Positions 49,701-58,007 of a DNA stretch of 64,000 nt are shown here, in pieces. Every line of letters starts with the position of its first letter. Within the stretch, counting starts at the first letter, position 1. A model generated the notes under the pieces. It saw only the letters and a program-made list of their open reading frames with translations. It made no database searches and was not told the DNA's origin. The translations under genes were made by a program, and so were the position numbers. The stretch comes from Laccaria trichodermophora. Lineage: Eukaryota; Basidiomycota; Agaricomycetes; Agaricales; Hydnangiaceae. The stretch covers positions 1,054,001 to 1,118,000 of the forward strand of contig JACTVC010000005.1 in assembly GCA_018417955.1 (NCBI GenBank). Reading direction: 5' to 3'.

Positions 49701-52700
49701 AGACTGTAAAGCTTGAGAATATTCCCTCTAAGGTCGTAACATCTGAGTAGTGGGGACCCCCAAACGCAGGTTCGGATACATTCACAGTATTGCGATTTGT
49801 GGGCGAGAGGGCCTTAACGCCCCAAGGGATCATATGAAACAGGGACGAATCCTTTCGCTCTTCTGCCGTCCTTTCTAGCTCCTTTTCCTTCGCAATTCGA
49901 CTTATTGGGGAGGCTAAGGCTTCATCACTTTTGATTCTAGCATGGATGACCGCGCGCAAGGCAGCGAACTGATTCAGGTTGGCCGAGTGGAGTTTCCCAG
50001 TAGTTTTGTAGGGGGTCTTTGGCCCGGAATAGTTCGCGCTCTTGTGAGCAGCGATGGTCAAGGCAGCGACTTCGAGGGGCGTGGGCATTCGTTTCTCGTT
50101 TTGCGAGATCCTAGGATTTGGAAATGTTCGTTCAGGAGCCAAGCTGTCTAAGGAATGGGGACTCATGAGCGCGGGCCCCAATACAGATATGAGGGTGTAG
50201 TAGGTGAGGACAATGTTCCCTATATCCCAGAGGTCCACATGGGGCTCGGTTGAGTCTTCACGCTCTACTGTCACTGTTCCTGGATCACTCTCTCCCCTAA
50301 TTCGACTTGACGAGGATGCTTGCTTCTCATCATTCCGGAACTTTCCTTGAGTAGCTGCGACTACAGTAACAAGCTGTTCCGCGCTGACGGAGGAAGGTCC
50401 CCAGGTCTTATTGTCGGAAATAGTTGCTTCTGGGAGGTTCGCGCTCTTGAGAGCTGCGGTCATTATAGAGTCGTTCGCGCTCTCCGGGGCAGTGAGAATC
50501 TTAGTCACATTTTTACCAGGTACGGCCGTTTGATTCACGCGTTGGAAGGCTGCAGAATTCGAGGATGGATCTGCCCACCTGAACTTGGACAGCAAGTGCA
50601 TTTCCGGGAGTGTGTGGTCGGATAGGGGCGAAGGAATGTTGCCCCGGGGGAGGGCGACTTCAAGGGCATGTTCCTCTTCCTCTGCTACTCCTTTTCCCTT
50701 TTCTCTTCTCGGCATTGACAGCGTTACAAGATCATGATTAGAGTAGCAGGAGTCACTGACATTGTTTCTCAGGTTATTCGTGCTCTTACAAGTGATGAGC
50801 ACTTCATTCGCACCCTTCTCTATGGGCACGGGTATTGAGTTTGCCTTTTTAGAGGCAGCCCAGTTCAAGAGGGTAGTCGCTCTTGTCCGGTAAGACAAAG
50901 GAGTGGTTTGTTGGTGGCCGCCAGGTCTAATCAGTGGTGGTCGAGGGTGATTAGGGCATTGACGAGGAGGGGAATTCTCATGGACTATAATCGTTTGAGT
51001 TGTTGGGGTCCGGAATTTGTCAATTGGGAGAGATGACAGTGGACTGGTCGTTAGTGAGGAGTGGACGTTCAGCCGAGTAGCGTCGTCACCCTCGAAAGCA
51101 GCGAGATTTCGCGCTAACGAGATTGCTGGGGTGGTGGCAGATTGACTGACTGGGTCGACAGTCAATTCACCTTTACACAATTGAGAGCTTGTATAGATGA
51201 TAGGACATTGATGAAATGGGAATTTCTCTGAGAATGCGGCCACTTGGCTCGTCCACAAGAGGAGATTCCGGCTTCCAAGGGCTTGCCGCTGGCAATTCCT
51301 CGTGTAACTACTGCGGGCATAGCTTGTGTTGGAGGGGAGAGTCCGTTCCTTTGGCGTTGTTAGGGTTTTTGGAGGCTGCGAGCCGTTGTCTGCCGTAATC
51401 GGGTCATGCTCCTCGAAAGTGGCAGATAATCGCGTTATCATGAATATCGGAGGCACGATATGGTCATCCGTTGAATTTGGGTGGACACCCTCGAAATCGT
51501 CAAGCTTGTGTGCTAACGTGGGTCTAGGAACGACATGGTTGGCCTGATAGCCAGCGGTCTTGTCTTCACACAGAGTAGTTGAGGGTGACCAGTCGTCATC
51601 TGTCGTAGCCGAGTTGCTACCTTCGAGAGCAGAGGGTAGTCGCGATGACGAGGGTATGGAAGAAGTAGAGTCGACGCCCGTCGCGGCTAAGTCGTTATCC
51701 TCAGAAGCAGCGGGTAAACGCGCTAACAAGGATAGGGAGGGTGTAGAGTCGTCATCCATCGTAGCTGAGTCATTACCCTCAGAAGCAGCAACTATTCGCG
51801 CTATCGAGGGCATGGGTGAGACTTGGGAGGTTTGATGGATCGTGTTCTCATCTTCATGCGGCGTATTCGAGGACGAGGGGCTGTTGATCAGCCGAGGGGC
51901 GCTGTCACCCTCGAAAGTTGAGAGATTACGTGCTAACGGAGATTCCGGGTTGGATTGACTGAATGGGTCGTCGATTGGTTCAACTTCGCACCATTGAGGG
52001 CTCGTTAGCGTGGGGGACTTCCGGCCTTCAAGATCCTCAAAAGCAGCGGGTATCAGCACTAGCATAGGTTTGGGAGACGTGGAGTTGTCGTCCGTCATTT
52101 CCGAGCTGTTGCCCTCGAAAGCGGCGGGTATTCGCGCTATCGAGGGTACAGGGCTACCATGAGTGGGGAAATCAGGTTCAGTGTCAGGTTTTTCCGTCAT
52201 CGGCACCCCCCTCTCCTTTTCCCTAGTCCTTATCAGCGCTACGATTTCGTGACTGGAAGAGTGATTGGAGTTGCAGAATTCGATTCTATGGCGGTCGTCA
52301 TTGAAAGGGTAGGTTGTCCATTTTGTTGAGTAGAGTAACGAGGTGGTCCGCCCACAGATGCCTGGTTTAAACGGCGGCGGTTGGTGATTAGGGCGATGAC
52401 GGGATGGGGATTCTTCAGGGGATATCACCATTGAGCTTGTCTGCAAGGGGAAATCCCAGCTTTCAAAGTCCTGATAACGGCAGTTTTTCACGCAACTGCG
52501 ATGGGCATAGCTTGTGTTGGTTGGGAGAGATTGAGTCTTTGACGATGTCGGGGTTATTGAAAGCCTAGAACCGTTGTTCGTCGTAGCCGAGTTGTTACCA
52601 TCGAAAGCAGCGGGTATTCGCGCTAACGTGGGCAAAGGCGATACAGAGCCGTTGCCCTCGAAAGCGGCGGGTATTCGCGCTAACGAGGGTGTGGGAGCCT

Positions 52701-53196
52701 CGAGCGAGACGTGGTCAACGGTTTTCTCACCAGTGTTAGGTTTTAGGTTTACTTGGGAGTTGGAAGGTCTGGAAACTGTCGTGAGTTGACAGGAACTGTC
52801 AATCAGACTTGCCTTATCTAGTTTCTCTGAGCTTCTGCGCTCACGGACTTCATCTTGGTGAAGTCCGCGGTGCCCCCACCATTGTGAAACCGTAGGGCGA
52901 TTCGGGACTTCTTGACGAAGGCGTGAGTGCGAGATGGCGGCGGAGAATATCTGGGGTACGCGGGAGAGAGATAGTAAAGTGGTGCCGCGAGGCGACACCA
53001 CGTGAAGGATATCCTGTGACCCAGGAACTGGGGCGCGGTCACCCGGCGCAGGATGCTTGTATCCCGGAGGGGAGGCATAAGGCTGCCTAGCCGTATAGAA
53101 ATGGGGTGACTCCGTCCACATGTAATGTATAATGTGGTTGCAAAGTGAGTATCTTTGTTGTGAATGCAACGCTATACAGAGTAGGGATAAATACAA
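43762..53196 (-). CDS. giant 3,144-codon open frame of the LTR element, product unknown
   Basis: One uninterrupted frame of 9.4 kb. The first ~105 codons are LTR sequence, so the translated start may lie further in; the next Met is about 250 codons downstream. Residues ~150-900 carry at least ten degenerate repeats around LARIPAAFEGN...TTDD. The middle third has looser units such as TAALKSAN and TIAAHKSAN. A cysteine-rich part (about 47300-47390) reads CVECIYARSKQVLWNCPPS with a following CLFMWVTC, and near 44600 CEVCNAYHSSELLC resembles a zinc knuckle with altered spacing. No polymerase, integrase or protease motifs. Few stop codons in 9.4 kb argue for selection or very recent expansion. It may be an overgrown Gag-like protein, but that is only inference. 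Confidence 0.6.
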   Translation of the reverse strand: MYLSLLCIALHSQQRYSLCNHIIHYMWTESPHFYTARQPYASPPGYKHPAPGDRAPVPGSQDILHVVSPRGTTLLSLSRVPQIFSAAISHSRLRQEVPNRPTVSQWWGHRGLHQDEVRERRSSEKLDKASLIDSSCQLTTVSRPSNSQVNLKPNTGEKTVDHVSLEAPTPSLARIPAAFEGNGSVSPLPTLARIPAAFDGNNSATTNNGSRLSITPTSSKTQSLPTNTSYAHRSCVKNCRYQDFESWDFPLQTSSMVISPEESPSRHRPNHQPPPFKPGICGRTTSLLYSTKWTTYPFNDDRHRIEFCNSNHSSSHEIVALIRTREKERGVPMTEKPDTEPDFPTHGSPVPSIARIPAAFEGNSSEMTDDNSTSPKPMLVLIPAAFEDLEGRKSPTLTSPQWCEVEPIDDPFSQSNPESPLARNLSTFEGDSAPRLINSPSSSNTPHEDENTIHQTSQVSPMPSIARIVAASEGNDSATMDDDSTPSLSLLARLPAASEDNDLAATGVDSTSSIPSSSRLPSALEGSNSATTDDDWSPSTTLCEDKTAGYQANHVVPRPTLAHKLDDFEGVHPNSTDDHIVPPIFMITRLSATFEEHDPITADNGSQPPKTLTTPKERTLPSNTSYARSSYTRNCQRQALGSRNLLLWTSQVAAFSEKFPFHQCPIIYTSSQLCKGELTVDPVSQSATTPAISLARNLAAFEGDDATRLNVHSSLTTSPLSSLPIDKFRTPTTQTIIVHENSPPRQCPNHPRPPLIRPGGHQQTTPLSYRTRATTLLNWAASKKANSIPVPIEKGANEVLITCKSTNNLRNNVSDSCYSNHDLVTLSMPRREKGKGVAEEEEHALEVALPRGNIPSPLSDHTLPEMHLLSKFRWADPSSNSAAFQRVNQTAVPGKNVTKILTAPESANDSIMTAALKSANLPEATISDNKTWGPSSVSAEQLVTVVAATQGKFRNDEKQASSSSRIRGESDPGTVTVEREDSTEPHVDLWDIGNIVLTYYTLISVLGPALMSPHSLDSLAPERTFPNPRISQNEKRMPTPLEVAALTIAAHKSANYSGPKTPYKTTGKLHSANLNQFAALRAVIHARIKSDEALASPISRIAKEKELERTAEERKDSSLFHMIPWGVKALSPTNRNTVNVSEPAFGGPHYSDVTTLEGIFSSFTVSWNHGNYLNTKTLVKITQEASFTDTNWLAASSAATQSKVLNDKTQVSSCSQVGKEEFWSSGSIKNPPTRMEPVTTPLNHASEFPIFTAAKDASVPGILTLLERTKNCRSEHLVGCSSPDDLCVVVRNSHSEASQMVLTKNQTLQVLVKSLYDQAYTAHRVLLHLTTMISNQITRPLEMELELAKMKKEGVDPQGPPHKEDGLEPLASTVLPSPLPIDCSILIRLSSCPAALIGAKGMHASCRSANKVPTVIRSANNPGPNRTARETFALELSLSVATTQFTRSKSNSPWEVEIKSEDQSEAHPRPVGLVEETLTSSTKLETSNGTERNRLPKAVWANPFIERILQVLANYIPKQKRDRFLSNYDRPPLSRQLRAPHLDQTELSPTYHKPRHYPTVLLKCFIRNLLTRKECYSSIPRGFIGIVAYLRSQVIKDYWVLTRFSIQCLQVSCWAELQRINGRIQKRRHTREQAQRKRHSHLLINSRIDFETLIEPNRTTLQTESTAFGIWQCQSLASHRLLKGEGFIISKSPPAPTLRPNFAHDPAANRRQSIGRTGDLLVPDFISVHESKSCSVQQSPKPARIIIRPRAPAASHLRKLSLKLRTSYAQRGRETLPTPNHAFLTYHCDVIITGIRLHFISGERAQGQTYSFNKGAFGFTVLDIRLAVNRIHKELSAPWLRVEYHKRPTLCYGSNHSHATYAMNAEINSSKDERESYTRSREADKERYMNLASNTEAKPFDQLFWAGGPTTVTREEFLHDRTRKGATIEPDNSDVRSSLPCVECIYARSKQVLWNCPPSRKRDVIHKVLEDLDPDKIEERDGRCLFMWVTCATQNNPEGSFAAIKRDRVTVKMHKVFDQTKVLPVATYHRVLAFHHDWQRIRRYERRKSKGLSLVSRALGRTSAKTMEPVEDLQTVSKLSVTKFIIEHRELFGRVIFAASARHCNLAVEISAVYTTGFFIHGKAVARARPKDSAKQHTEFMTSNEALIRPSTVTLGTEGQDIMIASSLTIIVASLLPWHVLGGEAVGYPHDPGVTMNKPRDEGCLHDLDVVIDRPRDKKPEVVGYLPDPEVTTDKPRDKGHLHDMDVETDRPQEGELLSKTTDSAEAMKTNVPRTLEIMGYLIAAAPEHDGRIKGCLPWELEITAFSKNPLERNRDEPLDLNPETFPEFREGSSRVWPRNVAAYEMNDRLKHVKARIQTPPLPNIQSTSEPTNEAQPAKLKATGRLLLKGPQASSLDILTGSIRLETAEVSEVKTVFRCRLRPWWIEGMLLNLISLQSPVFDFTIYSKDGKGHSICPDKLLGAAAVSGLFLVSSPIKDYRSHTIVLLLGQKLLQLEWLALKEEVQATSTLAHPMSSNQRPISFETAIHFLNHASPYSMITTPLLDLLSGVVERQQSADSIIILEQTKDARANNLEPEHPIANKSYRLYTSTLNLTPRIRLRQGQPTLVRDLEVTFSHNRSKGVWEVVNKMPQLVDKLPKERCEIHLTNGWGAMPDVTNERIGQVIASGKWTFKSAGIYYEREGDTFIINHAALEWARVLKRVNQQLVAWGAVATVHRSPRHETNSPLDNNSVPIRATAVPNQAAYPTRRWEDAIDSQILEVYTRPLAAEGKHRSPLDSEKAVKDEFSETRMNHQIEMNSLPLNRTDPGEQCHETIPVYLSRFIRFTNIHAPSGTHDAGCSYDSCADGPLRIKQITDNGTNRPCEVCNAYHSSELLCSTSWRKRISLSVPASEGKDSLLCCERSLLNVSWAMKVQKGLRRRQGCVEVEEIDNCHLDTWPNGMEEHQKRRYLKESISCFDKYKGYPLKRDLHAALVTPIDRATETVSGCMELHPVSNNPNVAMNEASPSREVPYNESMNDFDRTNSLEPFPLNLMLHKTPVSREFAPVQAAVVAEANGLQLIPRQMFRENDELGRSFWFRKELTKQARRTRLHAPGCRKENERLTCPRLSPFNTAQIQKDVTSAPKALMVRSPSTHKSIHQGLRQP
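51060..52700. repeat. dispersed ~36-bp repeat with hairpin potential inside the LTR element
   Basis: About nine copies of CCCTCGAAAGCGGCGGG plus TATTCGCGCTAACGAGGG occur near 51071, 51622, 51700, 51778, 51908, 52029, 52110, 52598 and 52658. In the best copies the ends CCCTCG and CGAGGG are complementary, so each unit can form a stem. Shorter relatives with TTCGCGCT and GCAGC continue to about 48950. They encode the ARIPAAFEG units of the giant frame, so protein and RNA structure are confounded. Confidence 0.75.
52869..52881 (-). promoter_or_regulatory. primer-binding site of the LTR element
   Basis: One base after the 5' LTR, the minus strand reads TGGTGGGGGCACC. TGG is the complement of the CCA tail of a tRNA, so a tRNA ending GGTGCCCCCACCA would prime reverse transcription. 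I cannot name the tRNA. Confidence 0.7.
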
Positions 53197-53250
53197 GTAA
53201 ATACGATGATTCTAAGTCACGCATGGAGTATGTACTACCACACCGTTACA
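52883..53250 (-). repeat. LTR, 5' in element orientation
   Basis: A 368-bp partner of the LTR at 42524-42891. On the minus strand the leader has TATTTATCCCTACTCTGTATAG soon after its start, the likely promoter/start region. The giant frame opens 54 bp inside this LTR. Confidence 0.95.
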
Positions 53251-53255
53251 CTTAT
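53251..53255. repeat. target-site duplication CTTAT (right)
   Basis: Identical to 42519-42523. Confidence 0.9.
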
Positions 53256-53371
53256 GCTTCTGATATAGGGTTGGATCGAGGGTTGTAATTTAACCTGAAA
53301 CATGTGTGTTTCCTCATTTAAAAACCCTCACATTTCAAGGACTGATCTTCCCCCACACCCCTCACTGCAAC

Positions 53372-53570
53372 ATGAATCACTTCACCCCCATGACGATCTG
53401 GACTCTATTGGGCATCCCTCCACCCAACCCCTTCCCCGTAAGTTCTGTATTTCTCCATTGATTGGTCTAACCAGCTGATGATTCATCAGAAAGGAACCCG
53501 TGTATGGTACAACTTGTGCAGCGGCGGTCTCAAGTTTGCGACGGTGGACTCCACGGGCTGGTTGCCTGAC
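53372..53570 (+). CDS. possible small two-exon gene or remnant
   Basis: From the ATG at 53372 the frame reads MNHFTPMTIWTLLGIPPPN, then a plausible intron (GTAAGT at about 53439 to CAG near 53490) and KGTRVWYNLCSGGLKF with a possible second donor at 53571. No continuation is visible before the minisatellite, so the 3' end is missing or the gene is a relic. The family is not recognised. Confidence 0.3.
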
Positions 53571-53758
53571 GTGAGCAATCCCCTTGGTTCTTCATTTTGT
53601 CCACTAACATGGTGATCAGGGGACCATGCTCTTAACTATCATTGACGATCACTAGTCCCTACCACTTTTTATGATAAACTACAGGCAAGTGCCTGCACAG
53701 CAATTTGATCATTGCCTAGCTTTTTATGAAATGAAATACATAAGGCAAACCTTATGAA

Positions 53759-54765
53759 ATGCATCTCATTTCTTCCCAAGGCTTTATATCATTGCAATTT
53801 CATTTCTATTTCATTCCTCCCCAGGATTTCATTTCATTTTTTTCCCCCACTTTATTTCATTTCTGCCCAGGACAATTTTTCATTGTGATATTGTTGGTAT
53901 TTCATTTCTGTTTCATTGCGATATTTTTGGTATTTCATTTCTGTTTCATTGCAATATTTTGGGTATTTCATTTCTGTTTCATTGCAATATTTTGGATATT
54001 TCATTTCTGTTTCATTGCAATATTTTGGGTATTTCATTTCTGTTTCATTGCAATATTTTGGATATTTCATTTCTGTTTCATTGCAATATTTTTGGTATTT
54101 CATTCCTGCCTAGCATCATTTTTCATTGCAATATTTTGAGTATTTCATTTCTGTTTCATTGCAATATTTTGGGTATTTCATTCCTTACTAGCATCATTTT
54201 TCATTGCGATATGTTGAGTATTTCATTTCTGTTTCATTGCGATATTTTGGTATTTCATTTCTGTTTCATTGCAATATTTTGGGTATTTCATTTCTGTTTC
54301 ATTCCTGCCTGGCATCATTTTTCATTACAATATTTAGGTATTTCATTTCTGTTTCATTGCAACATTTTTGGTATTTCATTTCTGTTTCATTGCGATATTT
54401 TGAGTATTTCATTTCTGTTTCATTGCGATATTTTTGGTATTTCATTCCTGCCTAGCATCATTTTTCATTGCAATATTTAGGTATTTCATTTCTGTTTCAT
54501 TGCGATATTTTTGGTATTTCATTTCTGTTTCATTGCAATATTTTGGGTATTTCATTTCTGTTTCATTGCAATATTTTTGGTATTTCATTCCTGCCTAGCA
54601 TCATTTTTCATTGCGATATTTTGAGTATTTCATTTCTGTTTCATTGCAATATTTTGGTATTTCATTTCTGTTTCATTGTGATATTTTGGTATTTCATTCC
54701 TGCCTAGCATCATTTTTCATTGCAATATTTAGGTATTTCATTTCTGCCTAGCATCATAGCAAAAA
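53759..54765. repeat. minisatellite, 33-bp unit with a 44-bp variant
   Basis: About 25 tandem units with consensus TTTCATTTCTGTTTCATTGC followed by AATATTTTGGGTA (33 bp). Every two to five units a longer variant with CCTGCCTAGCATCATTTTTC appears, giving a higher-order pattern. Because 33 is divisible by three, both strands stay open for over 100 codons (11-residue periods), but this is a by-product of the repeat and not a gene. Confidence 0.92.
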
Positions 54766-55235
54766 AAATTGGAAAAAGATATGAATGGTGCACAGAACAT
54801 CAGGCACTGCCTTCAGGGTCCACTTCACAGTCCATCCCAAAGAGGAAACATCACCTGGTTTGACCAATAAGAGGAGAATGTTGTTACCTATCAGGGTCCA
54901 TGTAATGGGATGTTGGGATGATGGTCACATGACCAATTACCAAAAATGGTCAAAAAACCAAAGTTGTAGCCCTACACTGTAGCTTCCCGAATCTGTTTGA
55001 ATTATATTCTGAAGTGCTCCTGTTATGGAGATATGAGGTAAAGGAATTTCAAAAGTGTCGTGTTTTTTTTGTTTTTTGTATTTTTCTCCATGAAAACAAA
55101 ACCAAACAACATGATTTCAGTATATTTAGAAAGCTAAAAGAAAGGGCTACAATTATTGTATCGTGGGAAAAATGACCAAAAAAGGAAGGTGCATGCCCTA
55201 AAAAAGAAATTGACACTGACAGACTATAAGAGTCT
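54766..55235. other. unique A+T-rich spacer
   Basis: This lies between two repeat fields. No coding sequence or RNA gene is visible. Confidence 0.4.
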
Positions 55236-55891
55236 ACCATAGACTACCAAAAAGTCGGACATAGACTACAAAGTTTACTAATAGACTACAAAAGACTACA
55301 AAAGTCGGACTTAGACTACAAAGTTTACTGATAAACTACAAAAGTCGGACTTAGACTACAAATTTTACTGATAAACTACAAAAGACTACAAAAGTTGGAC
55401 TGAGACTACAAAGTTTACTGATACAATACAAAAGACTACAAAAGTCAGACATAGACTACAAAGTTTACTGATAGACTACAAAAGTCGGACTTAGACTACA
55501 AAAGCTTGGACTTAGACTACAAAGTTAGGGTTAGGGTTAAAAGCATATCCAGACTACAAAGTTTGTAGTGTCTGCTTTTCATCATTACAAAATTTTGTAG
55601 TGTTCATTTTTTCCTTAGAAAGGTTTGTAGTGTCTGCCTTTTGGGACTACAAAAGTTTGGTGTGCACTTTTCCATTTGAAAAGTTTGTAGTCTCCACTTT
55701 TTGAGACTACAAAGTGTGTGCATTTTCATTAGAAAAGTTTGTAGTGTGCGCTTTTTCATCAAAAAAGTTTGTAGTGTCCGCTTTTTGAGACTACAAAAGT
55801 TTGTAGTGTGCGCTTTTTCATCAGAAAAGTTTGTAGTGTCCGCTTTTTGAGACTACAAAGGTTTGTAGTGTGCGCTTTTTCATCAAGAAAG
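55236..55891. repeat. ACTACAAA-rich tandem repeat field
   Basis: The left half (55236-55525) repeats AGACTACAAAGTTTACTGAT and ACTACAAAAGTCGGACTTAG about every 50 bp. The right half (55555-55891) repeats AAAAGTTTGTAGTGTCCGC with TTTTTGAGACTACAAAAG, so the motif changes strand at about 55540. Two TTAGGG units sit at the switch (55525-55536). Confidence 0.85.
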
Positions 55892-56659
55892 TTTGTAGTG
55901 TGCGCTTTTTCAGGAGAAAAGTTTGTAGTGTCTGCTTTTTGAGACTACAAAAGTTTGTAGTTGACATGTAGTTTATGGTGTCCTTGGCTCTGTCTAGGTT
56001 ATGGGGATGAGGTTAAAGGATTAACATCATCTTACTTACATATTGCCAGTTCTGCTGCATTAGTTTTTGACATCATGCACAAGCTGTCTTTTACATCAGG
56101 GAAGGCAATCCACCTACTGTCCTATTTCAAAACATAATTATTGTAAGTTCATGTGGGGATATGGCTGAAGGATTGACATGACTTTACATATTGCTATTGC
56201 CACATCACCACTTTTTAACATTATGACCAAGTTGTCTTTCACATCAGGACAGGCTATTCTCTGCTGTCACAGATGAATGGCCTCTTCTAGCTTGAAAGCA
56301 AACTTGGGCATGATGTGAAAAAGTGATGATGCAGCAATTGCAATATGTGAGGTCAGGTCAATTCTTCAGCCATATACCCATGACCTTATAACTATGTTTT
56401 GAGATAGGACAGAACAGTAGCTATCAATATGAAGGCATAAAGTAGCCTTTCCTAATGTGAAAGACAGCTTGTGCATGATGTCAAAAACTAATGCAGCAGA
56501 ACTGGCAATATGTAAGTAAGATGATGTTAATCCTTTAACCTCATCCCCATAACCTAGACAGAGCCAAGGACACCATAAACTACATGTCAACTACAAACTT
56601 TTGTAGTCTCAAAAAGCAGACACTACAAACTTTTCTCCTGAAAAAGCGCACACTACAAA
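55892..56659. repeat. ~770-bp imperfect palindrome (foldback/MITE-like)
   Basis: The left arm from TTTGTAGTGTGCGC (55892) to about 56255 is the inverse complement of the right arm from about 56290 to GCGCACACTACAAA (56659). The outer ~220 bp of each arm are nearly identical; the inner ~150 bp (around CTTCAGCCATAT and ATGTTTTGA) are diverged but still alignable. The loop is short. There is no coding capacity. The outer ends consist of the same ACTACAAA motif as the tandem field on the left, so the palindrome may have seeded that field. Confidence 0.88.
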
Positions 56660-56663
56660 TGCT

Positions 56664-56745
56664 TTAGCGGCGGGCGAGCCCACCCGGTCCCCGACTCTTT
56701 TTTTTCATGGTTATCTATGTTTAGCGGCAGGCGAGCCTGCACGGT
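56664..56745 (-). mobile_element. two consecutive Helitron-type 3' ends
   Basis: On the minus strand the sequence GGGACCGTGCAGGCTCGCC continues TGCCGCTAA, ending at 56721. GCAGGC-TC-GCCTGC is a perfect 6-bp hairpin and CTAA fits the CTRR terminus. About 28 bases later a second end follows, GGGACCGGGTGGGCTCGCCC then GCCGCTAA, ending at 56664, with hairpin GGGC-TC-GCCC. The intervening TAGATAACCATGAAAAAAAA resembles the sequence right after the RepHel stop codon at about 59888. The base after each CTAA is A, not the usual T, so the exact boundary needs checking against an empty site. Confidence 0.65.
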
Positions 56746-56954
56746 CCCTGAGTGCAGAGTTGCTGTCTATCGTTTCTCGAGTGTTTTTGTGTAGGGAAGT
56801 TTTTACGTGAATGGTTTGTACATAGATGATGACGAGATCGCGATACAGTAAGATAGATACTGTTATGCTTTTGGTTAAAGATGTATGTATATGAGTAAGA
56901 AAGTTGTGGCCGTTGTGGGGAAGTGTTGTGTACATGAATAAGAAAGTCGTAGCG

Positions 56955-58007
56955 TTAGATGAGGCCTTCGTTTTCGTTGAGGATGATGTCTGGTTGAGTG
57001 ACATCTGCGATGTTGTCAACGAGATAATCGTCGGTGACGCCGATCGGAGGTGAGGGTGCGAGGGAGAGATCGACCGTTGCGTCTTTTGATGGATACATGA
57101 GCCAGATGACGGATTGGATATTGAAGGTGAGAGAGGTGTTGATTGCCACGCTTGAAAGGGAGCTGCTTAGTCGATGATAAGGGAATGTGGTGAGAGTGAA
57201 TACGGCGATGACGGCGGAGTTTGGGGTCAGTTCGTCAACGATTTGCTGTTGGTTCTTGTATTGACTGAGAAGGAATGGCTTGGTGCCATTGTAAACAGGT
57301 ACTGATGAAAACAGTGTGAGTTGAGACGTAGCAGATAAAACAAAGAGAGATGACGGACCTTTAGCATCCCATGGCAGCAAGGCTGTGAAGACGAAAATTG
57401 TAGATAGGTCTCATAGGAAAATAAAGATGGGGTGGGGAAACGTACCTTGTTCTATGTCATGATGTTGTTGGGGACGATGGGACGAGGGTGTAAGTCCTCG
57501 TATGGTGGTTTGACCAGTACCTTCTTTGAGCTTGCGAGCTGTGGTGATACTGACTCCCTGTTGGAAAGTGGGGAGAAAGAGGACTTTTTCATGTAAGATT
57601 TCGCCGATTGCTGCAATGGCACGGGGAAAGGTACGGTTTGAAAAGGAGACAGAGATGTTGCGACTGATGTCGCCGCTGAGCAGGGAGCTATTTGTAATGG
57701 TGCCGACTAGAAAGAAGCGAGTGGGAGTGTTTGTTGGATCGTCTCGTCGACAAAAGTATTTGTTCTTCATCTCGAAATCATTGGGCTCGATGAGTGCAAG
57801 GTTTTCGATGAGTCCACGAGTGCTGGGCGTGTCTTCAAGCATTCGCAGTCGCTTAGTGACATCTGCATTGTAGCAAGCATTGAAATTGTTCAGTTCGATG
57901 TTCACTAGAGTGGGTGAAGTGCTGAGAGGGTGACATTTCATAGGTACTCCTGTGAGAGTGCGTAGGTCACGGAGAGTGCTGTAGGATGTGTCAGGGACTT
58001 TAGACAT
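56955..58007 (-). CDS. unrecognised Helitron cargo protein, 329 residues
   Basis: Exons 58007-57446 and 57382-56955 join in frame to 329 residues. It starts MSKVPDTSYSTLRDL. A central segment, RFFLVGTITNSSLL followed by ISVSFSNRTF, alternates hydrophobic and polar residues like a beta-rich domain. Later come LLPWDAKGPSSLF, VPVYNGTKPF and a C-terminal NEGLI. A 57-nt in-frame stretch (57357-57301) could be an optional intron but has a weak donor. No signal peptide. It sits 281 bp from the divergent partner gene at 58289, suggesting a shared promoter. I do not recognise the family. A single-strand DNA-binding role would fit a Helitron, but nothing in the sequence proves it. Confidence 0.6.

Larger units (their letters stand above)
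42524..53250 (-). mobile_element. 10.7-kb LTR retroelement, apparently non-autonomous
   Basis: Complete structure: two 368-bp LTRs 98.9% identical, CTTAT target duplication, a primer-binding site next to the 5' LTR and a G-rich polypurine tract next to the 3' LTR. It therefore moved recently. The internal region contains one very long minus-strand frame and no other frame above 105 codons. I find no aspartic protease D(S/T)G with context, no reverse-transcriptase YxDD, no RNase H and no HHCC or DDE integrase in it. By structure it is a large non-autonomous (LARD-like) element that would borrow enzymes from a related Ty3- or Ty1-type element elsewhere. Confidence 0.88.

Noticed and set aside
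43762..53196. Hidden reverse transcriptase in another frame of the LTR element
   Set aside because: All other frames on both strands are closed every few dozen codons; the longest competing frame is about 100 codons with no RT motif.
53759..54707. Long open frames on both strands within the 33-bp minisatellite (about 80-170 codons)
   Set aside because: They arise because the repeat length is a multiple of three; the peptides are pure repeat and have no splice or start context.
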